Counted from the first letter of the stretch, positions 22,123 through 31,925 are shown. The stretch: 64,000 nt of DNA from Betaproteobacteria bacterium (GCA_016125475.1 WGLR01000014.1:1-64000), one strand, 5' to 3'. The notes: generated from the letters alone by a model not told the origin. Translations and numbers: made by a program.

Positions 22123-23010
22123 ATGAACGACGCCAGCGCCGCGTCCGGCTTCATCGTTTCCGCACAGTGGCTCGCCGATCACCTCGGCGATCCGGGTGTG
22201 GTCGTGCTGGATGCGACCACGCACCTTCTGCCGCGCCCCGTCGATCCGACGCCCGACGAGCCCTACGACGTCGTGTCGGGCCGGGCGGACTTCGAGAAGG
22301 GACACATCCCGGGCGCGCAGTTCGTCGACATCGACGGCGAGATCTCGGACCGGTCGAAGGACACCCACTTCATGCTGCCGCCGCCCGAGCAGTTCGCCGC
22401 GGTCATGGCGCGCCTCGGGGTCGGTGACGACACGCTGGTCGTCTGCTACGCGACGGCCTTCCACTGGTGGGCCACGCGGCTCTGGTGGATGCTCAGGGTC
22501 TTCGGCCACGAGCGTGCGGTGGTGCTCGACGGTGGTTTCCAGAAATGGGTCGCGGACGGACGTGCGGTCGAGACGGGTTCCGGCAAGGCGCGGGCCCGCC
22601 AGGTCTTCACGGCGCGCTTCGACCCCGATCTCGTCGCGGACCGCGACGACGTCCTGAAGGCGGTCCGCGAATCCGGGGCCTGCGTCGTCAATGCGCTGCG
22701 CCCCGAGCAGCACGCCGGCGGCGGCACGACCAACTACGGCCGGCCCGGCCACATCACCGGCAGCATCAACGTCGCCGCGTCGAACGTGGTCCGCGCGGAC
22801 AACACCTTCCGGCCGCTCGACGAACTGCGGGGGATGCTGGCCGACCACCTCGCGAAGCCCGAGGTGATCACCTACTGCGGCGGCGGCATTGCCGCGTCCA
22901 GCATCACCATGCTGCTCACCATGTTCGGCCACCGCGGCGTGCGGCTCTACGACGCGTCGCTCTCCGAATGGGCCCGGGACGGCTCGCTGCCCATGACCAC
23001 GGCCGGCTGA
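22123..23010 (+). CDS. Two-domain rhodanese-like sulfurtransferase
   Basis: 295 residues with two rhodanese domains, the size of thiosulfate or 3-mercaptopyruvate sulfurtransferases. The N-terminal domain ([12 protein letters not shown] to [17 protein letters not shown]) and the C-terminal domain ([16 protein letters not shown] to [18 protein letters not shown]) are clear. The C-terminal active-site loop is CGGGIAAS, which differs from the textbook CGSGVTA (mercaptopyruvate) and CRKGVTA (thiosulfate) loops, so the sulfur donor is uncertain. ATG 22123 follows AAGGGAG at a good distance. It is divergent from the alpha/beta hydrolase and 94 bases upstream of the ABC operon. Confidence 0.92.
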   Translation: MNDASAASGFIVSAQWLADHLGDPGVVVLDATTHLLPRPVDPTPDEPYDVVSGRADFEKGHIPGAQFVDIDGEISDRSKDTHFMLPPPEQFAAVMARLGVGDDTLVVCYATAFHWWATRLWWMLRVFGHERAVVLDGGFQKWVADGRAVETGSGKARARQVFTARFDPDLVADRDDVLKAVRESGACVVNALRPEQHAGGGTTNYGRPGHITGSINVAASNVVRADNTFRPLDELRGMLADHLAKPEVITYCGGGIAASSITMLLTMFGHRGVRLYDASLSEWARDGSLPMTTAG

Positions 23011-23104
23011 GTCTTTCCCGGCCGACACCCCCGGCATTTGCGCTGGATCAACCCGGGCACGTGCCGGCCGGGTGATTCTCGTGCGGTTCCGACAGGATCC
23101 GCAC

Positions 23105-23845
23105 GTGACCAACGGACCCCTCCCCTCTGCAGCCCCCTCCGCGCAGGCGGTGTTCCGCCTGCGCGGGGTGTCGAAGACCTATCGCATGGGCGAGGTCGAA
23201 GTGCACGCTCTGCGCGGCGTGGACCTCGACCTCTACGCGGGCGAACTGGTCGTGCTGCTCGGCGCGTCCGGCAGCGGCAAGTCGACCCTCCTCAACATCC
23301 TCGGCGGTCTGGACACGCCCACGGCCGGCGAGGTCCGGTATCTCGACCACGATCTGGCGAACGCCCCGGAAGAACTGCTCACGTCGTTCCGGCGGGAGCA
23401 CGTGGGCTTCGTGTTCCAGTTCTACAACCTGATCCCGAGTCTCACCGCGCGCGAGAACGTCTCGATCGTGACGGACATCGCGGAGCACCCCATGAAGCCC
23501 GACGCCGCGCTCGCGCTGGTGGACCTCGGGGAGCGGCTCGACCACTTCCCGGCGCAGCTCTCGGGCGGTGAGCAGCAGCGCGTGGCGATCGCGCGAGCGA
23601 TCGCGAAACGGCCCGACGTCCTGCTCTGCGACGAACCCACGGGCGCGCTGGACTTCGCGACCGGAAAGGTCGTGCTCGACGTGCTCCGGCACGTCAACGC
23701 GGAACTGGGCACGACCATCGCGCTCATCACCCACAACGCCGCGATCGGACGCATGGCGGACCGGGTGATCCGGATCTCCAGCGGGCGCATCGTGGCCGTG
23801 GAGGTCAACGCCACCCGGGCGAGTCCGGAGGACCTCGCGTGGTGA
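23105..23845 (+). CDS. ABC transporter ATPase, LolD/MacB type
   Basis: 246 residue ATPase energising the adjacent FtsX-type permease. Walker A is GASGSGKST, the signature is [16 protein letters not shown], Walker B is [12 protein letters not shown], and the H-loop is ITHNAAIG. The Q-loop region [21 protein letters not shown] is typical of the LolD/MacB/FtsE subfamily. GTG 23105 is chosen because AGGA lies about eight bases upstream; an in-frame GTG at 23072 would add 11 residues. The stop overlaps the permease start by 4-7 bases, implying translational coupling. Substrate is unknown. Confidence 0.93.
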   Translation: MTNGPLPSAAPSAQAVFRLRGVSKTYRMGEVEVHALRGVDLDLYAGELVVLLGASGSGKSTLLNILGGLDTPTAGEVRYLDHDLANAPEELLTSFRREHVGFVFQFYNLIPSLTARENVSIVTDIAEHPMKPDAALALVDLGERLDHFPAQLSGGEQQRVAIARAIAKRPDVLLCDEPTGALDFATGKVVLDVLRHVNAELGTTIALITHNAAIGRMADRVIRISSGRIVAVEVNATRASPEDLAW

Positions 23846-26202
23846 CCCTGGACCGCAAGCTCGTGCGCGACCTCTGGCGCATGCGCGGGCACCTCACCGC
23901 GGTCGCGGTGGTCGCGTGCTGCGGCGTGGCGGTCTTCGTGACGATGCAGAGCGCCTACGACGCGCTCGTGCGGGCCCGTGCGGACTACTACGACCGGTTC
24001 CGGTTCGCGGACGTCTTCGCGACCCTCACGCGGGCGCCCGTGACCCTGCTGCCGCGCCTGCGGGCCGTGTCGGGCGTCGCCTCGGTCGACGACCGGATCG
24101 TGCAGGAGGTCACGCTCGACGTCCCGGACTTCACGGACCCCGCGACCGCGCTCGTCGTCTCGGTACCCGACGAGGGGCGTCCGCTGCTGAACGACGTGTT
24201 CATCCGTTCCGGCCGGTACCCGGAGCCCGATGCGCGGGACGAGGTGCTGGTCAGTGAGTCCTTCGCGCACGCCCACGGGCTGAGGCCGGGCGGCACGCTC
24301 GCGGCCGTGATCAACGGGCGCTGGCAGTCCCTGCGCATCGCGGGCATCGCGAACTCGCCCGAATTCGTGTACGTGATCGGGGGGGCCGGCGTGTTCCCCG
24401 ACGACCGTCGCTACGGGGTCGTCTGGATGACACGCACGGCCCTGGGCTCCGCGCTCGACATGCGGGACGGCTTCAACAGCGTCGCGATCCGGCTCGCGCC
24501 GGGGGCCGACGAACGATCCGTGATCGACGGCGTCGACGAGATCCTGCGCCCCTACGGCAGTCCGGGTGCATACGGACGGGACGAGCAGGTGTCGCATGCG
24601 ATGCTCGACGGCGAGATACGGCAGGACCGCGTGACGGGCATCGTCGTGCCCGCGATATTCCTGGCCGTGGCCGCGTTCCTCGTGCACAACGTGCTCATGC
24701 GCCTGATCGCGCTCCAGCGGGGCCAGATCGGGGTGCTGAAGGCGTTCGGCTATCCGGACGGGCGCATCGCGGCGCACTATCTCAAGCTCGCACTGGCGGC
24801 CGTGGTGGCCGGCGCGGCCGCCGGCGTCGCACTCGGCGACTGGTTCGGCGGCGGGCTCGCCGCCATGTACCAGCGCTTCTTCCACTTTCCGACACTCGCG
24901 TTCGAACTGTCGGCACGCAACATCGCGCTCGTCGTCGCGATCGCGGTGGCAGCGGCCGTGGCGGGCGCGTGGCCGGCACTGCGGCGCGCACTCGCACTGC
25001 CACCGGCCGAGGCCATGCGCAGCGAGTCGCCCCCCACCTACCGGCCGCTGCTGCTCGAACGCCTGGGGCTCGCCTCGCTGCTCACGCCCGTTGCGCGCAT
25101 GTGGCTGCGCGCCCTCGAACGCCGCCCCCTGCGTGCGGTGGCGGCGATCCTCGCGGTCGGTTTCTCCTGTGCGCTGCTCGTCGTCGGGCAGTTCGGACTG
25201 GACGCGCTCGAGGAGACCGTTCGCCTGCAGTTCCGGGAGGCTCGCCGGGACGACGTGCGCGTGGCGCTGCGCGAGGCCCGCGGCCCGTCGGTCGAGCAGG
25301 ATCTCGCGCACCTGCCCGGCGTCACCCGCGTCGAGGCGATGCGGGTCACCGTCGCGAACGTGCGCAACGGTCCGCGCTGGAAGCGCGTGACGGTGATGGG
25401 CCTCAGGCGCGACGGCGAGCTGCACCGGATCGTGGACGCGAGAGGCGCGGAGATTCCCGTTCCCGCGAACGGTGCCGTCCTGAGCGCGAGCCTCGCGCGG
25501 ATCCTGCGCACGCACGCGGGGGCGAGCGTCGAGCTGGACTTCCTCGAGCGGCGACGACGGCAGGTGCACGTGCAGGTGGCCGCCGTCGTCGACGAACCGA
25601 TCGGGCTGTTCGTGTACCTGGAGCGGGACGAGCTCTCGCGGCTCATGGGGGAAGGACCGGGATACACGGGTGCCTACCTGCGGGTGGACCACGACCGCCT
25701 CGGCGAACTCTACGACCGCCTGAAGCACCTGCCCGCGGTCTCGGGTGTCACGCTGCGGGAGGCGACGATCCGGAGCTTTCTCGCCACGATCGCGGAGAAC
25801 ATCCGCATCTCCGTCACGATCCTGATCGCGTTCGCGTGCACGATCGCGGCGGGTGTCGTCTACAACGGCGCCCGCATTGCGCTCTCGGAACAGGCCACGA
25901 CGCTCGCGAGCCTGCGCGTGCTGGGGTTCACCCGCGGCGAAGTGAGTGCGATCCTCCTCGGCGAGCAGGCGGTCCTCACCGCAATCGGCATTCCAGCGGG
26001 CCTGCTGATCGGCTACGCGCTCTGCGGCTGGCTCGCCCACCTGCTGGAAACCGACCTGTACCGCCTGCCGCTCGCGCTCGAGGCCACCACCTACGGGTAC
26101 GCCGGTGCGACCGTGGTGCTCGCCGCGGTCGTCTCGGGTCTCGCCGTGGCCTGGCGCGTGCGCCACCTCGATCTCGTTGCCGTCCTGAAGAGCCGTGAAT
26201 AG
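23839..26202 (+). CDS. ABC transporter permease with two FtsX domains
   Basis: 787 residue inner-membrane permease. It has an N-terminal helix ([16 protein letters not shown]), a long periplasmic domain, an FtsX helix block near 270-390 ([52 protein letters not shown]), a second anchoring helix and periplasmic domain, and a C-terminal FtsX block ([55 protein letters not shown]). The tandem arrangement resembles lipoprotein or exporter permeases rather than single-domain MacB, and the ATPase is separate. Start is GTG 23839 or GTG 23842. The stop overlaps the adaptor gene by 8 bases. Confidence 0.92.
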   Translation: MVTLDRKLVRDLWRMRGHLTAVAVVACCGVAVFVTMQSAYDALVRARADYYDRFRFADVFATLTRAPVTLLPRLRAVSGVASVDDRIVQEVTLDVPDFTDPATALVVSVPDEGRPLLNDVFIRSGRYPEPDARDEVLVSESFAHAHGLRPGGTLAAVINGRWQSLRIAGIANSPEFVYVIGGAGVFPDDRRYGVVWMTRTALGSALDMRDGFNSVAIRLAPGADERSVIDGVDEILRPYGSPGAYGRDEQVSHAMLDGEIRQDRVTGIVVPAIFLAVAAFLVHNVLMRLIALQRGQIGVLKAFGYPDGRIAAHYLKLALAAVVAGAAAGVALGDWFGGGLAAMYQRFFHFPTLAFELSARNIALVVAIAVAAAVAGAWPALRRALALPPAEAMRSESPPTYRPLLLERLGLASLLTPVARMWLRALERRPLRAVAAILAVGFSCALLVVGQFGLDALEETVRLQFREARRDDVRVALREARGPSVEQDLAHLPGVTRVEAMRVTVANVRNGPRWKRVTVMGLRRDGELHRIVDARGAEIPVPANGAVLSASLARILRTHAGASVELDFLERRRRQVHVQVAAVVDEPIGLFVYLERDELSRLMGEGPGYTGAYLRVDHDRLGELYDRLKHLPAVSGVTLREATIRSFLATIAENIRISVTILIAFACTIAAGVVYNGARIALSEQATTLASLRVLGFTRGEVSAILLGEQAVLTAIGIPAGLLIGYALCGWLAHLLETDLYRLPLALEATTYGYAGATVVLAAVVSGLAVAWRVRHLDLVAVLKSRE

Positions 26203-27412
26203 AACCGCTTCCTCCGCCGTCTGGCGCCATCGCGCGATCGCCGTGGCCGCCCTGCTCCTGGTGCTGGCCCTCGGATGGCTGATCTTTCGTCCCCGACCGC
26301 TCGTCGTCGACGTCGCCACGGCCGGTCGGGGACCGATGTCGGTGACGGTCGATCAGGAGGGCGAGGTCCGCGTGCACGACCGGTACGTGATCAACGCACC
26401 TGTCTCCGGCCGCATGGTGCGGATCGATCTCGACGACGGCGACACCGTACGTCCAGGCCAGACCGTTGCGGAAATCGAGCCCGTCCCGCTGGATCCCCGC
26501 ACGCGCGAGGAAGCCCTCGCCCGCGTCGCGGCGGCCGAGGCACTCGTGCGCGAGGCGTTGCAGAACGTCCGGCACGGACGCGCCGAACTCGGGCAGGCGA
26601 AGAGCGAGGAGGCGCGGATGGAGCGCCTCGCACGCGAAGCGTTCGTCGCGGACGAGATGGTCGAGAAGGCGCGCACCGCGCGGGTCACGGCCGCCGCCGC
26701 CGTGTCGGCCGCGGAAGCCCGCGCGACCGCCGCACGGTCCGAGCTGTCGGCGGCCCGGGCGACACTCCTCGCGATTCCCGGCAGCGACGGCCGCGCGCCG
26801 CGACACATCGCGCTGAAATCCCCGGTCGGCGGCCATGTGCTGCGCGTGCTCGAGAAGAGCGAACGGACCGTGGCGGCGGGTACGCCCCTCGTCATGATCG
26901 GCGACCCGACACGATTCGAGATCGTGGCCGACGTGCTCTCGAGTGACGCCGTGAAGATCCGGCCGGGTGCATCGGCACGCCTCGAGGAATGGGGTGGCGA
27001 CGCACCCCTGGCCGCGAAGGTGCGCACGGTGGAGCCCTACGCGTTCACGAAGGTCTCGGCACTCGGGATCGAGGAGCAGCGCGTGAACGTGGTGATGGAC
27101 CCCGTCGACCCGCTCGGCCGTCTCGGCGACGGCTATCGGGTGCTTGCGCGCATCGTCGTCTGGGCGGGCACGGATGTCCTCAAGGTACCTTCGAGCGCGG
27201 TCTTCCGCGACGGTGACGGCTGGGCCGTATTCACGATCGTGGATGGCATCGCGCGCCTCCGCCGCGTGGCCATCGGGCACCGCAACGGCCGGGACGCGGA
27301 GGTGACCGACGGTCTCGCGCCGGGTACGGTGGTCGTGCGCTACCCGACCAACGATCTCGCGGACGGCGTGCGCGTCCGCGCGCGCGGGACGGACGCCCCC
27401 CGGTCGCGTTAG
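26195..27412 (+). CDS. HlyD-family periplasmic adaptor protein
   Basis: 405 residues, membrane fusion protein of the ABC efflux operon. An N-terminal anchor helix (AIAVAALLLVLALGWLIF) precedes a barrel-sandwich segment (VINAPVSGRMVRIDLDDGDTVRPGQTV), an Ala/Arg-rich coiled-coil hairpin (about residues 105-200), a return lipoyl half (HIALKSPVGGHVLRVLEKSERTV) and a beta-barrel domain. It would bridge the permease to an outer-membrane channel, which is not in the window. GTG start overlaps the permease stop by 8 bases. Gene order ATPase-permease-adaptor is the reverse of the usual macA-macB order. Confidence 0.92.
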   Translation: MNRTASSAVWRHRAIAVAALLLVLALGWLIFRPRPLVVDVATAGRGPMSVTVDQEGEVRVHDRYVINAPVSGRMVRIDLDDGDTVRPGQTVAEIEPVPLDPRTREEALARVAAAEALVREALQNVRHGRAELGQAKSEEARMERLAREAFVADEMVEKARTARVTAAAAVSAAEARATAARSELSAARATLLAIPGSDGRAPRHIALKSPVGGHVLRVLEKSERTVAAGTPLVMIGDPTRFEIVADVLSSDAVKIRPGASARLEEWGGDAPLAAKVRTVEPYAFTKVSALGIEEQRVNVVMDPVDPLGRLGDGYRVLARIVVWAGTDVLKVPSSAVFRDGDGWAVFTIVDGIARLRRVAIGHRNGRDAEVTDGLAPGTVVVRYPTNDLADGVRVRARGTDAPRSR

Positions 27413-27482
27413 CATTCGTCGTCGCGCGTCGCGGACGCCGGTCGCGCGTCCCGCGATCCCGACGACGGAGGAGGAACCTGCG

Positions 27483-28454
27483 ATGCTCGATCGATTTCCG
27501 GTCTCGGCCGGCGACTATGACGGCCCCGTGCTCGTGACGGGGGCGGGCGGCTGCATCGGCAGCTGGGTGCTCGCACTGCTCCGGCGCGCCGGGGTGCCGT
27601 GCGCGGCGTTCGATCTCGTAGAGGACCGCAGGCGCCCGCGGCTGCTGATGTCCGATGCGGATCTGGATCGCGTCACGTGGCACACCGGGGACATCTCGGA
27701 CACCCGGCGGGTGCGCGAGGTCGTCGAGACGTCCGGAGCGCGCGCGATCGTGCACCTTGCGGGGCTGCAGGTCCCGTTCTGCAAGGCGGACCCGGTCGCG
27801 GGAGCGCAGGTGAACGTGGTCGGCACCGTGAACGTGTTCGAGGCGGCGCGAGCCGCCGGCATCCGCCGCGTGGCCTATGCGAGCTCCATCGGCGCGCTCG
27901 GCGCGTTTCCCGACAGCCGCTGGGGCGCGACCCTCTACGGAGCCTACAAGTACTGCAACGAGCAGACCGCGAAGGTGTACTGGCTGGACTGGAAGGTGCC
28001 CAGCGTCGGGTTCCGCCCCGGCGTGGTCTACGGCGTGGGACGGGATCAAGGCCAGACGTCGAAGACGACCGTGGCCCTGCTCGCGACCGTGCTCGGGCAG
28101 CCGTACACGATTCCGTTCACGGGACCGGTCTCGTGGCTGCACGCGGGCGAGGCGGCGTCGGCATTCCTGAAAGCCGTCTCGCGCGACGGACACGGCGCGC
28201 CGGTGTTCGACATCAACGGCGAATCCGCAACGGTGGAGGACGGCATCGCACGCCTGCGTGCGATCGAGCCCGGCGCGAAGGTCGCCTGCGAGGGAGGCAC
28301 GCTGCCGTACCCGATGGACCTCCCGGACGAACCGCTGCGCGCGTACCTCGGGGACTACGGGCGGATCGGCATCGAGGAGGGCATGCGTGCGACACTGGCA
28401 GCCTTCCGCGACCTCGTCGCACGCGGGCAGCTCGACGGCTCCCGCGTGAACTGA
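27483..28454 (+). CDS. NAD-dependent epimerase/dehydratase (extended SDR)
   Basis: 323 residue extended short-chain dehydrogenase. The nucleotide-binding motif TGAGGCIGS lies near residue 19, an ASSIGALG strand carries the catalytic Ser region, and YGAYKYCNE gives the YxxxK pair. Such enzymes act on nucleotide sugars, steroids or related alcohols; the substrate cannot be read here. GGAGGAGGAACC stands just upstream of the ATG. It is 70 bases past the ABC operon and 39 bases before the thioredoxin-like gene, and may be co-transcribed with both following genes. Confidence 0.9.
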   Translation: MLDRFPVSAGDYDGPVLVTGAGGCIGSWVLALLRRAGVPCAAFDLVEDRRRPRLLMSDADLDRVTWHTGDISDTRRVREVVETSGARAIVHLAGLQVPFCKADPVAGAQVNVVGTVNVFEAARAAGIRRVAYASSIGALGAFPDSRWGATLYGAYKYCNEQTAKVYWLDWKVPSVGFRPGVVYGVGRDQGQTSKTTVALLATVLGQPYTIPFTGPVSWLHAGEAASAFLKAVSRDGHGAPVFDINGESATVEDGIARLRAIEPGAKVACEGGTLPYPMDLPDEPLRAYLGDYGRIGIEEGMRATLAAFRDLVARGQLDGSRVN

Positions 28455-28493
28455 GACGCCGCACGAAACCCTCGCCCGACCGGAACGACGACG

Positions 28494-29006
28494 ATGCAGA
28501 CACGATTGCTCTCCCTCCTGCTCCCGCTCCTCCTCGTGACGGGCGGGCTGTTCGCCCCCGCGCACGCCCTCGCGGCCGTCGTGGAGGTCGGTGCCCCCGC
28601 GCCCGTGCTCAAGGGCCGGACCCTGTCCGGAGAGTCGTTCGACCTCGCCGACTACCGGGGCAAGGTCGTGCTCGTGAACTTCTATTCGAGCTACTGCAAG
28701 TTCTGCGCATACGAGATCGGCTCGCTCGAGTCCTATCGGGACGAGGTCCGTGACCGGGGCTTCGCGGTCCTCGTGATCGGCGTCGATCGTCTCGAGGACA
28801 AGGCACGCGTCGCGCGCATGCTCGGCATCTACAACCTCACGGGCGCGATGACGGACGAACTGGACGCCTGCGGCTTCGAACACCGCTACCCGACGCCGAC
28901 TGCGTTCGTGATCGACCGCGAGGGCATCGTGCGCGAGAAGCTCTGGGGCGCGAAGCCGCTCCCGCGGCTGCACGCGCTGGTCGACCCCTATCTGGAGAAG
29001 CCCTGA
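28494..29006 (+). CDS. TlpA-like exported thioredoxin-family protein
   Basis: 170 residues with a signal peptide (LLSLLLPLLLVTGGLFAPAHALA). The thioredoxin fold shows VLVNFYSSYCKFCAYEIGSLE with redox motif CKFC, and a cis-Pro region YPTPTAFVIDREG. It is probably periplasmic and reduces or oxidises disulfides, as TlpA/ResA proteins do. The stop overlaps the next start in TGATG, so the two are coupled. Its partner is unknown; no cytochrome c genes are near. Confidence 0.9.
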   Translation: MQTRLLSLLLPLLLVTGGLFAPAHALAAVVEVGAPAPVLKGRTLSGESFDLADYRGKVVLVNFYSSYCKFCAYEIGSLESYRDEVRDRGFAVLVIGVDRLEDKARVARMLGIYNLTGAMTDELDACGFEHRYPTPTAFVIDREGIVREKLWGAKPLPRLHALVDPYLEKP

Positions 29007-29566
29007 TGCCGCTCGTGAACGCGGCGCGGTCGGCGCTGCTGGTCGTCGACGTCCAGGAGAAGCTGTTCCCCCACATCCACGACTCGGCGAGGGTGCTGGA
29101 CCGGTGCATCTGGCTCGTGCGGCTCGCGCGGCGGCTCGACGTACCGGTCCTCGCCTCGGAACAGTACCCCGAAGGTCTGGGCCCGACCGTCGCACCGCTC
29201 GCGGCCGAGATCCCCGGAGCGTGCGTGCGACGCAAGGTTCACTTCTCTTGCGTGGCAGACGGCTGCTTCGACGGACTCGCGGCATGGGCTCGCCCGCAGG
29301 TCGTCGTGTGCGGAACGGAGTCGCACGTGTGCGTGCTGCAGTCCGCCATCGACCTCCGTGCTTCCGGGCGGGCGGTGTTCGTCGTGGAGGAAGCGGTGTC
29401 CTCGCGCCGCCCGGCAGACAAGACTCTCGCGCTGGAACGCATGCGGGCGCACGGCATCGAGATCGTTTCGGGGGAGATGGCGGGCTTCGAATGGCTCCGC
29501 CACGCGGGCGACGATCGGTTCCGGGACGTCAACAGGGCATTCTTCCGCGCGGGCACTTCCGGCTGA
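29006..29566 (+). CDS. Isochorismatase-family cysteine hydrolase
   Basis: 186 residues. The catalytic triad of the family is visible: Asp in LLVVDVQEKLF, Lys in RRKVHFSC, and Cys in CGTESHVCVLQSA. The family includes nicotinamidases and carbamoyl hydrolases, and small members like this (YcaC-like) often have unknown substrates. It is translationally coupled to the thioredoxin-like gene by an ATGA-type overlap. The downstream gap of 160 bases holds no recognised element. Confidence 0.9.
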   Translation: MPLVNAARSALLVVDVQEKLFPHIHDSARVLDRCIWLVRLARRLDVPVLASEQYPEGLGPTVAPLAAEIPGACVRRKVHFSCVADGCFDGLAAWARPQVVVCGTESHVCVLQSAIDLRASGRAVFVVEEAVSSRRPADKTLALERMRAHGIEIVSGEMAGFEWLRHAGDDRFRDVNRAFFRAGTSG

Positions 29567-29726
29567 TCTTCAGGCCGCCGCGAGCGTCCGGGTTGCGTCC
29601 GGCCGTGCGGTGTCGGGCCATCGCTGCCCCCCGCGGACACGGGAAAGTCCGCGACGGCGCGAACGACTGCGCGATGCCGGATGTCTACGTTTCGAGTGGA
29701 TCCTGAGCCAAGGGCGAATCGACGAC

Positions 29727-30479
29727 ATGAATTTGCGCAAACACTTGCTGCCGTTCGCGGTGCTGGCCGGACTCGGCGTGCCTGCAGCCCAGGGGGCCAC
29801 GCCGAGTTTCGTGTGCAGCCAGGCGAAGACCTGGGTCGAAAGGACCGTCTGCCAGTCCGACGCACTGGCCGCCCGCGACATGGAGCTCGCCTCCGTTCGA
29901 GCGCGGATCCTGTCGACCATCCAGGGATCGGCCCGCGCCGAGTTCGAGGACGGGCAGCGCACGTGGTGGTCGTCCCTCGCGGCGTGCCGCACGTCCCGGG
30001 CGCCGGAATCCTGCCTCGTCGAACACTACACCCGGCGGATTGCCGCGATTCGCGCGCGGCCGGATTATCCGGGCGACTCTCCCGTCGCGCCGGTGATCAG
30101 TTCGAAGCCGGCGCCGATCGCCTCTTCCGGTGAAGGCTGGACGCGCCATCTGTCCGAGTACCAGCGCGCACTGCGCGCATGCAACGAGGAAGCGTCCACG
30201 CCGATCGGCAAGGTCCTGGCCGCGTGGCCCGGCGACATGCCGGACACGGTCGGCCTGCGTCTGGTCGACGGCAACAGCCAGGAGTGGATATGCATCGCGC
30301 ACCGCGATGGCTACAAGGTCTACCGCTTTTCCCATCCGGCCGCCGACGAGATGCTCCCGCCCGCGGGACCCGTCTATCATCTGGGCGGCGAGAAACCGCC
30401 GCCCGGTTGCCACGATGCGGTCCAGGTACTGGATGCGCACGGCAAGTCCGTCGGCTGGATCAGCGAGGGGGACTGCTGA
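29727..30479 (+). CDS. Exported LprI/DUF1311-like protein
   Basis: 250 residues with signal peptide MNLRKHLLPFAVLAGLGVPAAQGA. The N-terminal third (SFVCSQAKTWVERTVCQSDALAARDMELASVRARIL ... WWSSLAACRTSRAPESCLVEHYTRRIAAIRA) matches the cysteine pattern of the LprI/DUF1311 family, some of whose members inhibit lysozyme. The C-terminal half (about residues 130-250) has further cysteines and no recognised domain. The track ORF starts at 29358 inside the isochorismatase gene, which is spurious. ATG 29727 has only weak purines upstream. Confidence 0.78.
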   Translation: MNLRKHLLPFAVLAGLGVPAAQGATPSFVCSQAKTWVERTVCQSDALAARDMELASVRARILSTIQGSARAEFEDGQRTWWSSLAACRTSRAPESCLVEHYTRRIAAIRARPDYPGDSPVAPVISSKPAPIASSGEGWTRHLSEYQRALRACNEEASTPIGKVLAAWPGDMPDTVGLRLVDGNSQEWICIAHRDGYKVYRFSHPAADEMLPPAGPVYHLGGEKPPPGCHDAVQVLDAHGKSVGWISEGDC

Positions 30480-30542
30480 GCCGGCGGACGTCCCTGCCGA
30501 CTTTCCGCCCGACCATTTCCGACACGGACACGTACTGCAGAA

Positions 30543-31007
30543 ATGACGCCCGCCAGCCTCGTGCGCCGCTACATGGCCGCCTGCAACAGCGCCGACCGGA
30601 CCACGCTCGAGGCCTGCTTCGCGGAGGACGTGATCGCGTACTTCATCGACATGCCCCCCGTCCGCGGTCGGCGGGAACTCGCGCATTTCTGGTGCCGGGT
30701 GCACGAGAAGACCGGTGCGCTGTGGACCTGCGACCGCGTGATGGCAGACGCCGACGCGGTGATCGTCGAGTGGACCGAGATGTGGACGCCCCGCGGGGCC
30801 GACGCACGCGTGCTCTCGCGTGGCGTCGATCTGTTCGAGACGCGCGATGGCCTGATTCACGAGATCCGCCAGTACCACCGGCCGGGCGCCCTGCCGTGGA
30901 GTCAGGCGTTCGAACTCGAGGGATTCCCGTACGAAGCGCGCGGCTACCCGCTGGCCGGGTCCTTTGACGAAAAGGTCGCGACGGCCGGGAAGAACGCCGG
31001 ATCGTGA
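30543..31007 (+). CDS. SnoaL/NTF2-like protein
   Basis: 154 residues. The pattern RRYMAACNSADRTTLEACFAEDVIAYFIDMPPVRGRRELAHFW, followed by VIVEWTEMWTPRG and GLIHEIRQYHRPG, fits the NTF2-like cone fold used by SnoaL-type polyketide cyclases, dehydratases and many orphan proteins. No catalytic assignment is possible. The start is ATG 30543 with no strong ribosome-binding site. Confidence 0.8.
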   Translation: MTPASLVRRYMAACNSADRTTLEACFAEDVIAYFIDMPPVRGRRELAHFWCRVHEKTGALWTCDRVMADADAVIVEWTEMWTPRGADARVLSRGVDLFETRDGLIHEIRQYHRPGALPWSQAFELEGFPYEARGYPLAGSFDEKVATAGKNAGS

Positions 31008-31168
31008 CGCCGCACGTCGCGGCGACGCTGCCCGGCCGGGAACCTTACCGCAGGCTTACATACTGATTCATAAAATGTTTTTTTGCCACGCACCCTCAAG
31101 TTCCCCCTTTCGGACGCGTTAAGTGATGCAAGGGACCGGTGGGTCCCGTCCCCTCCAGGAGAGCATCC

Positions 31169-31843
31169 ATGTCCACGACGAGCATCGGTTCGAGCACGCA
31201 GGTCTTCGCACTGTCGCAGGCTCGGGCAACGTCCGCGGCGCCCGCCACGCGCTCGCGCGACCGTGACGGCGATGGGGACGGCGGCGGTCCCGGCCGCAGC
31301 GGACGCGCAGGCGGCGGCTTCGCGCAGACCGTGCTGCAGGCACTCTCCCAGATCGGCGTGAACGTCGCGCCCCCCCCCGGCGGTACGGCCGCGGGCGGCG
31401 GAACCGATGCGGATGGCGACAGCGACGGCACGCGCGCAGGCGCCGGCGGACCCGGCAGTGCCGCGGGAAAGGCGGTTCACGCTCTCGTGCACGACCTTTT
31501 CCAGGCGCTGCGCGTCTCGGGAGGAACCCCGCAGACACCGTCGGGCGGCAACCCGGTCACGGCAACCGGGAGTTCCGCCGCCTACCAGGATCTGGCGACA
31601 CGGCTGCAGAACCTCGTCCAGCAGCTCTCGAACGGTTCCACGTCCGGGTCCGGCAACACCGCGGTCGATCGCCTGCAGGGCGATTTCCAGAAGGTGCTGG
31701 ACGTGCTCGGAAGTCCCGCGCAGGGCACCACCTCCTCCCTGCAGGGCTTCCTCGGAAATCTCCTGGCGACGGTGCAGAACGGAGCGGGCGCGGACACCAC
31801 ACTCCAGAACCCTCTCGGGGCCGTCGTGACGACTAGGGCCTGA
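31169..31843 (+). CDS. Gly/Asp-rich low-complexity protein of unknown function
   Basis: 224 residues, unrecognised. The N-terminus (MSTTSIGSSTQVFALSQARA) is Ser/Thr-rich with no signal peptide. It is followed by an Arg/Asp/Gly segment (DRDGDGDGGGPGRSGRAGGG), a second Gly/Asp run (GGGTDADGDSDGTRAGAGG), and a more regular C-terminal half with amphipathic stretches (YQDLATRLQNLVQQLSNG, AVDRLQGDFQKVLDVLGS, LQGFLGNLLATVQNGAG). Asp-Gly repeats could bind calcium, but no RTX nonapeptide is present. AGGAGAG lies upstream of the chosen ATG; the track start 31139 lacks one. An unusually AT-rich stretch (CATAAAATGTTTTTTTG) lies 90 bases upstream. Confidence 0.65.
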   Translation: MSTTSIGSSTQVFALSQARATSAAPATRSRDRDGDGDGGGPGRSGRAGGGFAQTVLQALSQIGVNVAPPPGGTAAGGGTDADGDSDGTRAGAGGPGSAAGKAVHALVHDLFQALRVSGGTPQTPSGGNPVTATGSSAAYQDLATRLQNLVQQLSNGSTSGSGNTAVDRLQGDFQKVLDVLGSPAQGTTSSLQGFLGNLLATVQNGAGADTTLQNPLGAVVTTRA

Positions 31844-31861
31844 CGGATCGGTGCGGCCCCA

Positions 31862-31920
31862 TCGGGGTCAGGCTTGCGGTGTTGCGTCATGAAAACGCAA
31901 CACCGCAAACCTGACCCCGA
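31862..31920. repeat. REP-like long inverted repeat
   Basis: Two 26 base arms, starting TCGGGGTCAGGCTTGCGGTG and ending CACCGCAAACCTGACCCCGA, pair with a single mismatch around a CATGAAA loop. GGGGTCAGG...CCTGACCCC outer sequence is familiar from intergenic palindromes linked to REP-associated tyrosine transposases. It fills the gap between the convergent Gly/Asp-rich gene and the small minus-strand gene. A half copy occurs at 42865-42888. Confidence 0.85.
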
Positions 31921-31925
31921 ACGCG

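Noticed and set aside
23422-26319. 965-residue minus-strand ORF across the ABC transporter genes
   Set aside because: It is low-complexity Arg/His-rich translation antisense to three clear ABC transporter genes.
31096-31122. FliA-like TCAAGTTC-N11-CGCGTTAA before the Gly/Asp-rich gene
   Set aside because: The -35 resembles the consensus but the -10 matches only 5 of 8 positions, and there is no motility context.
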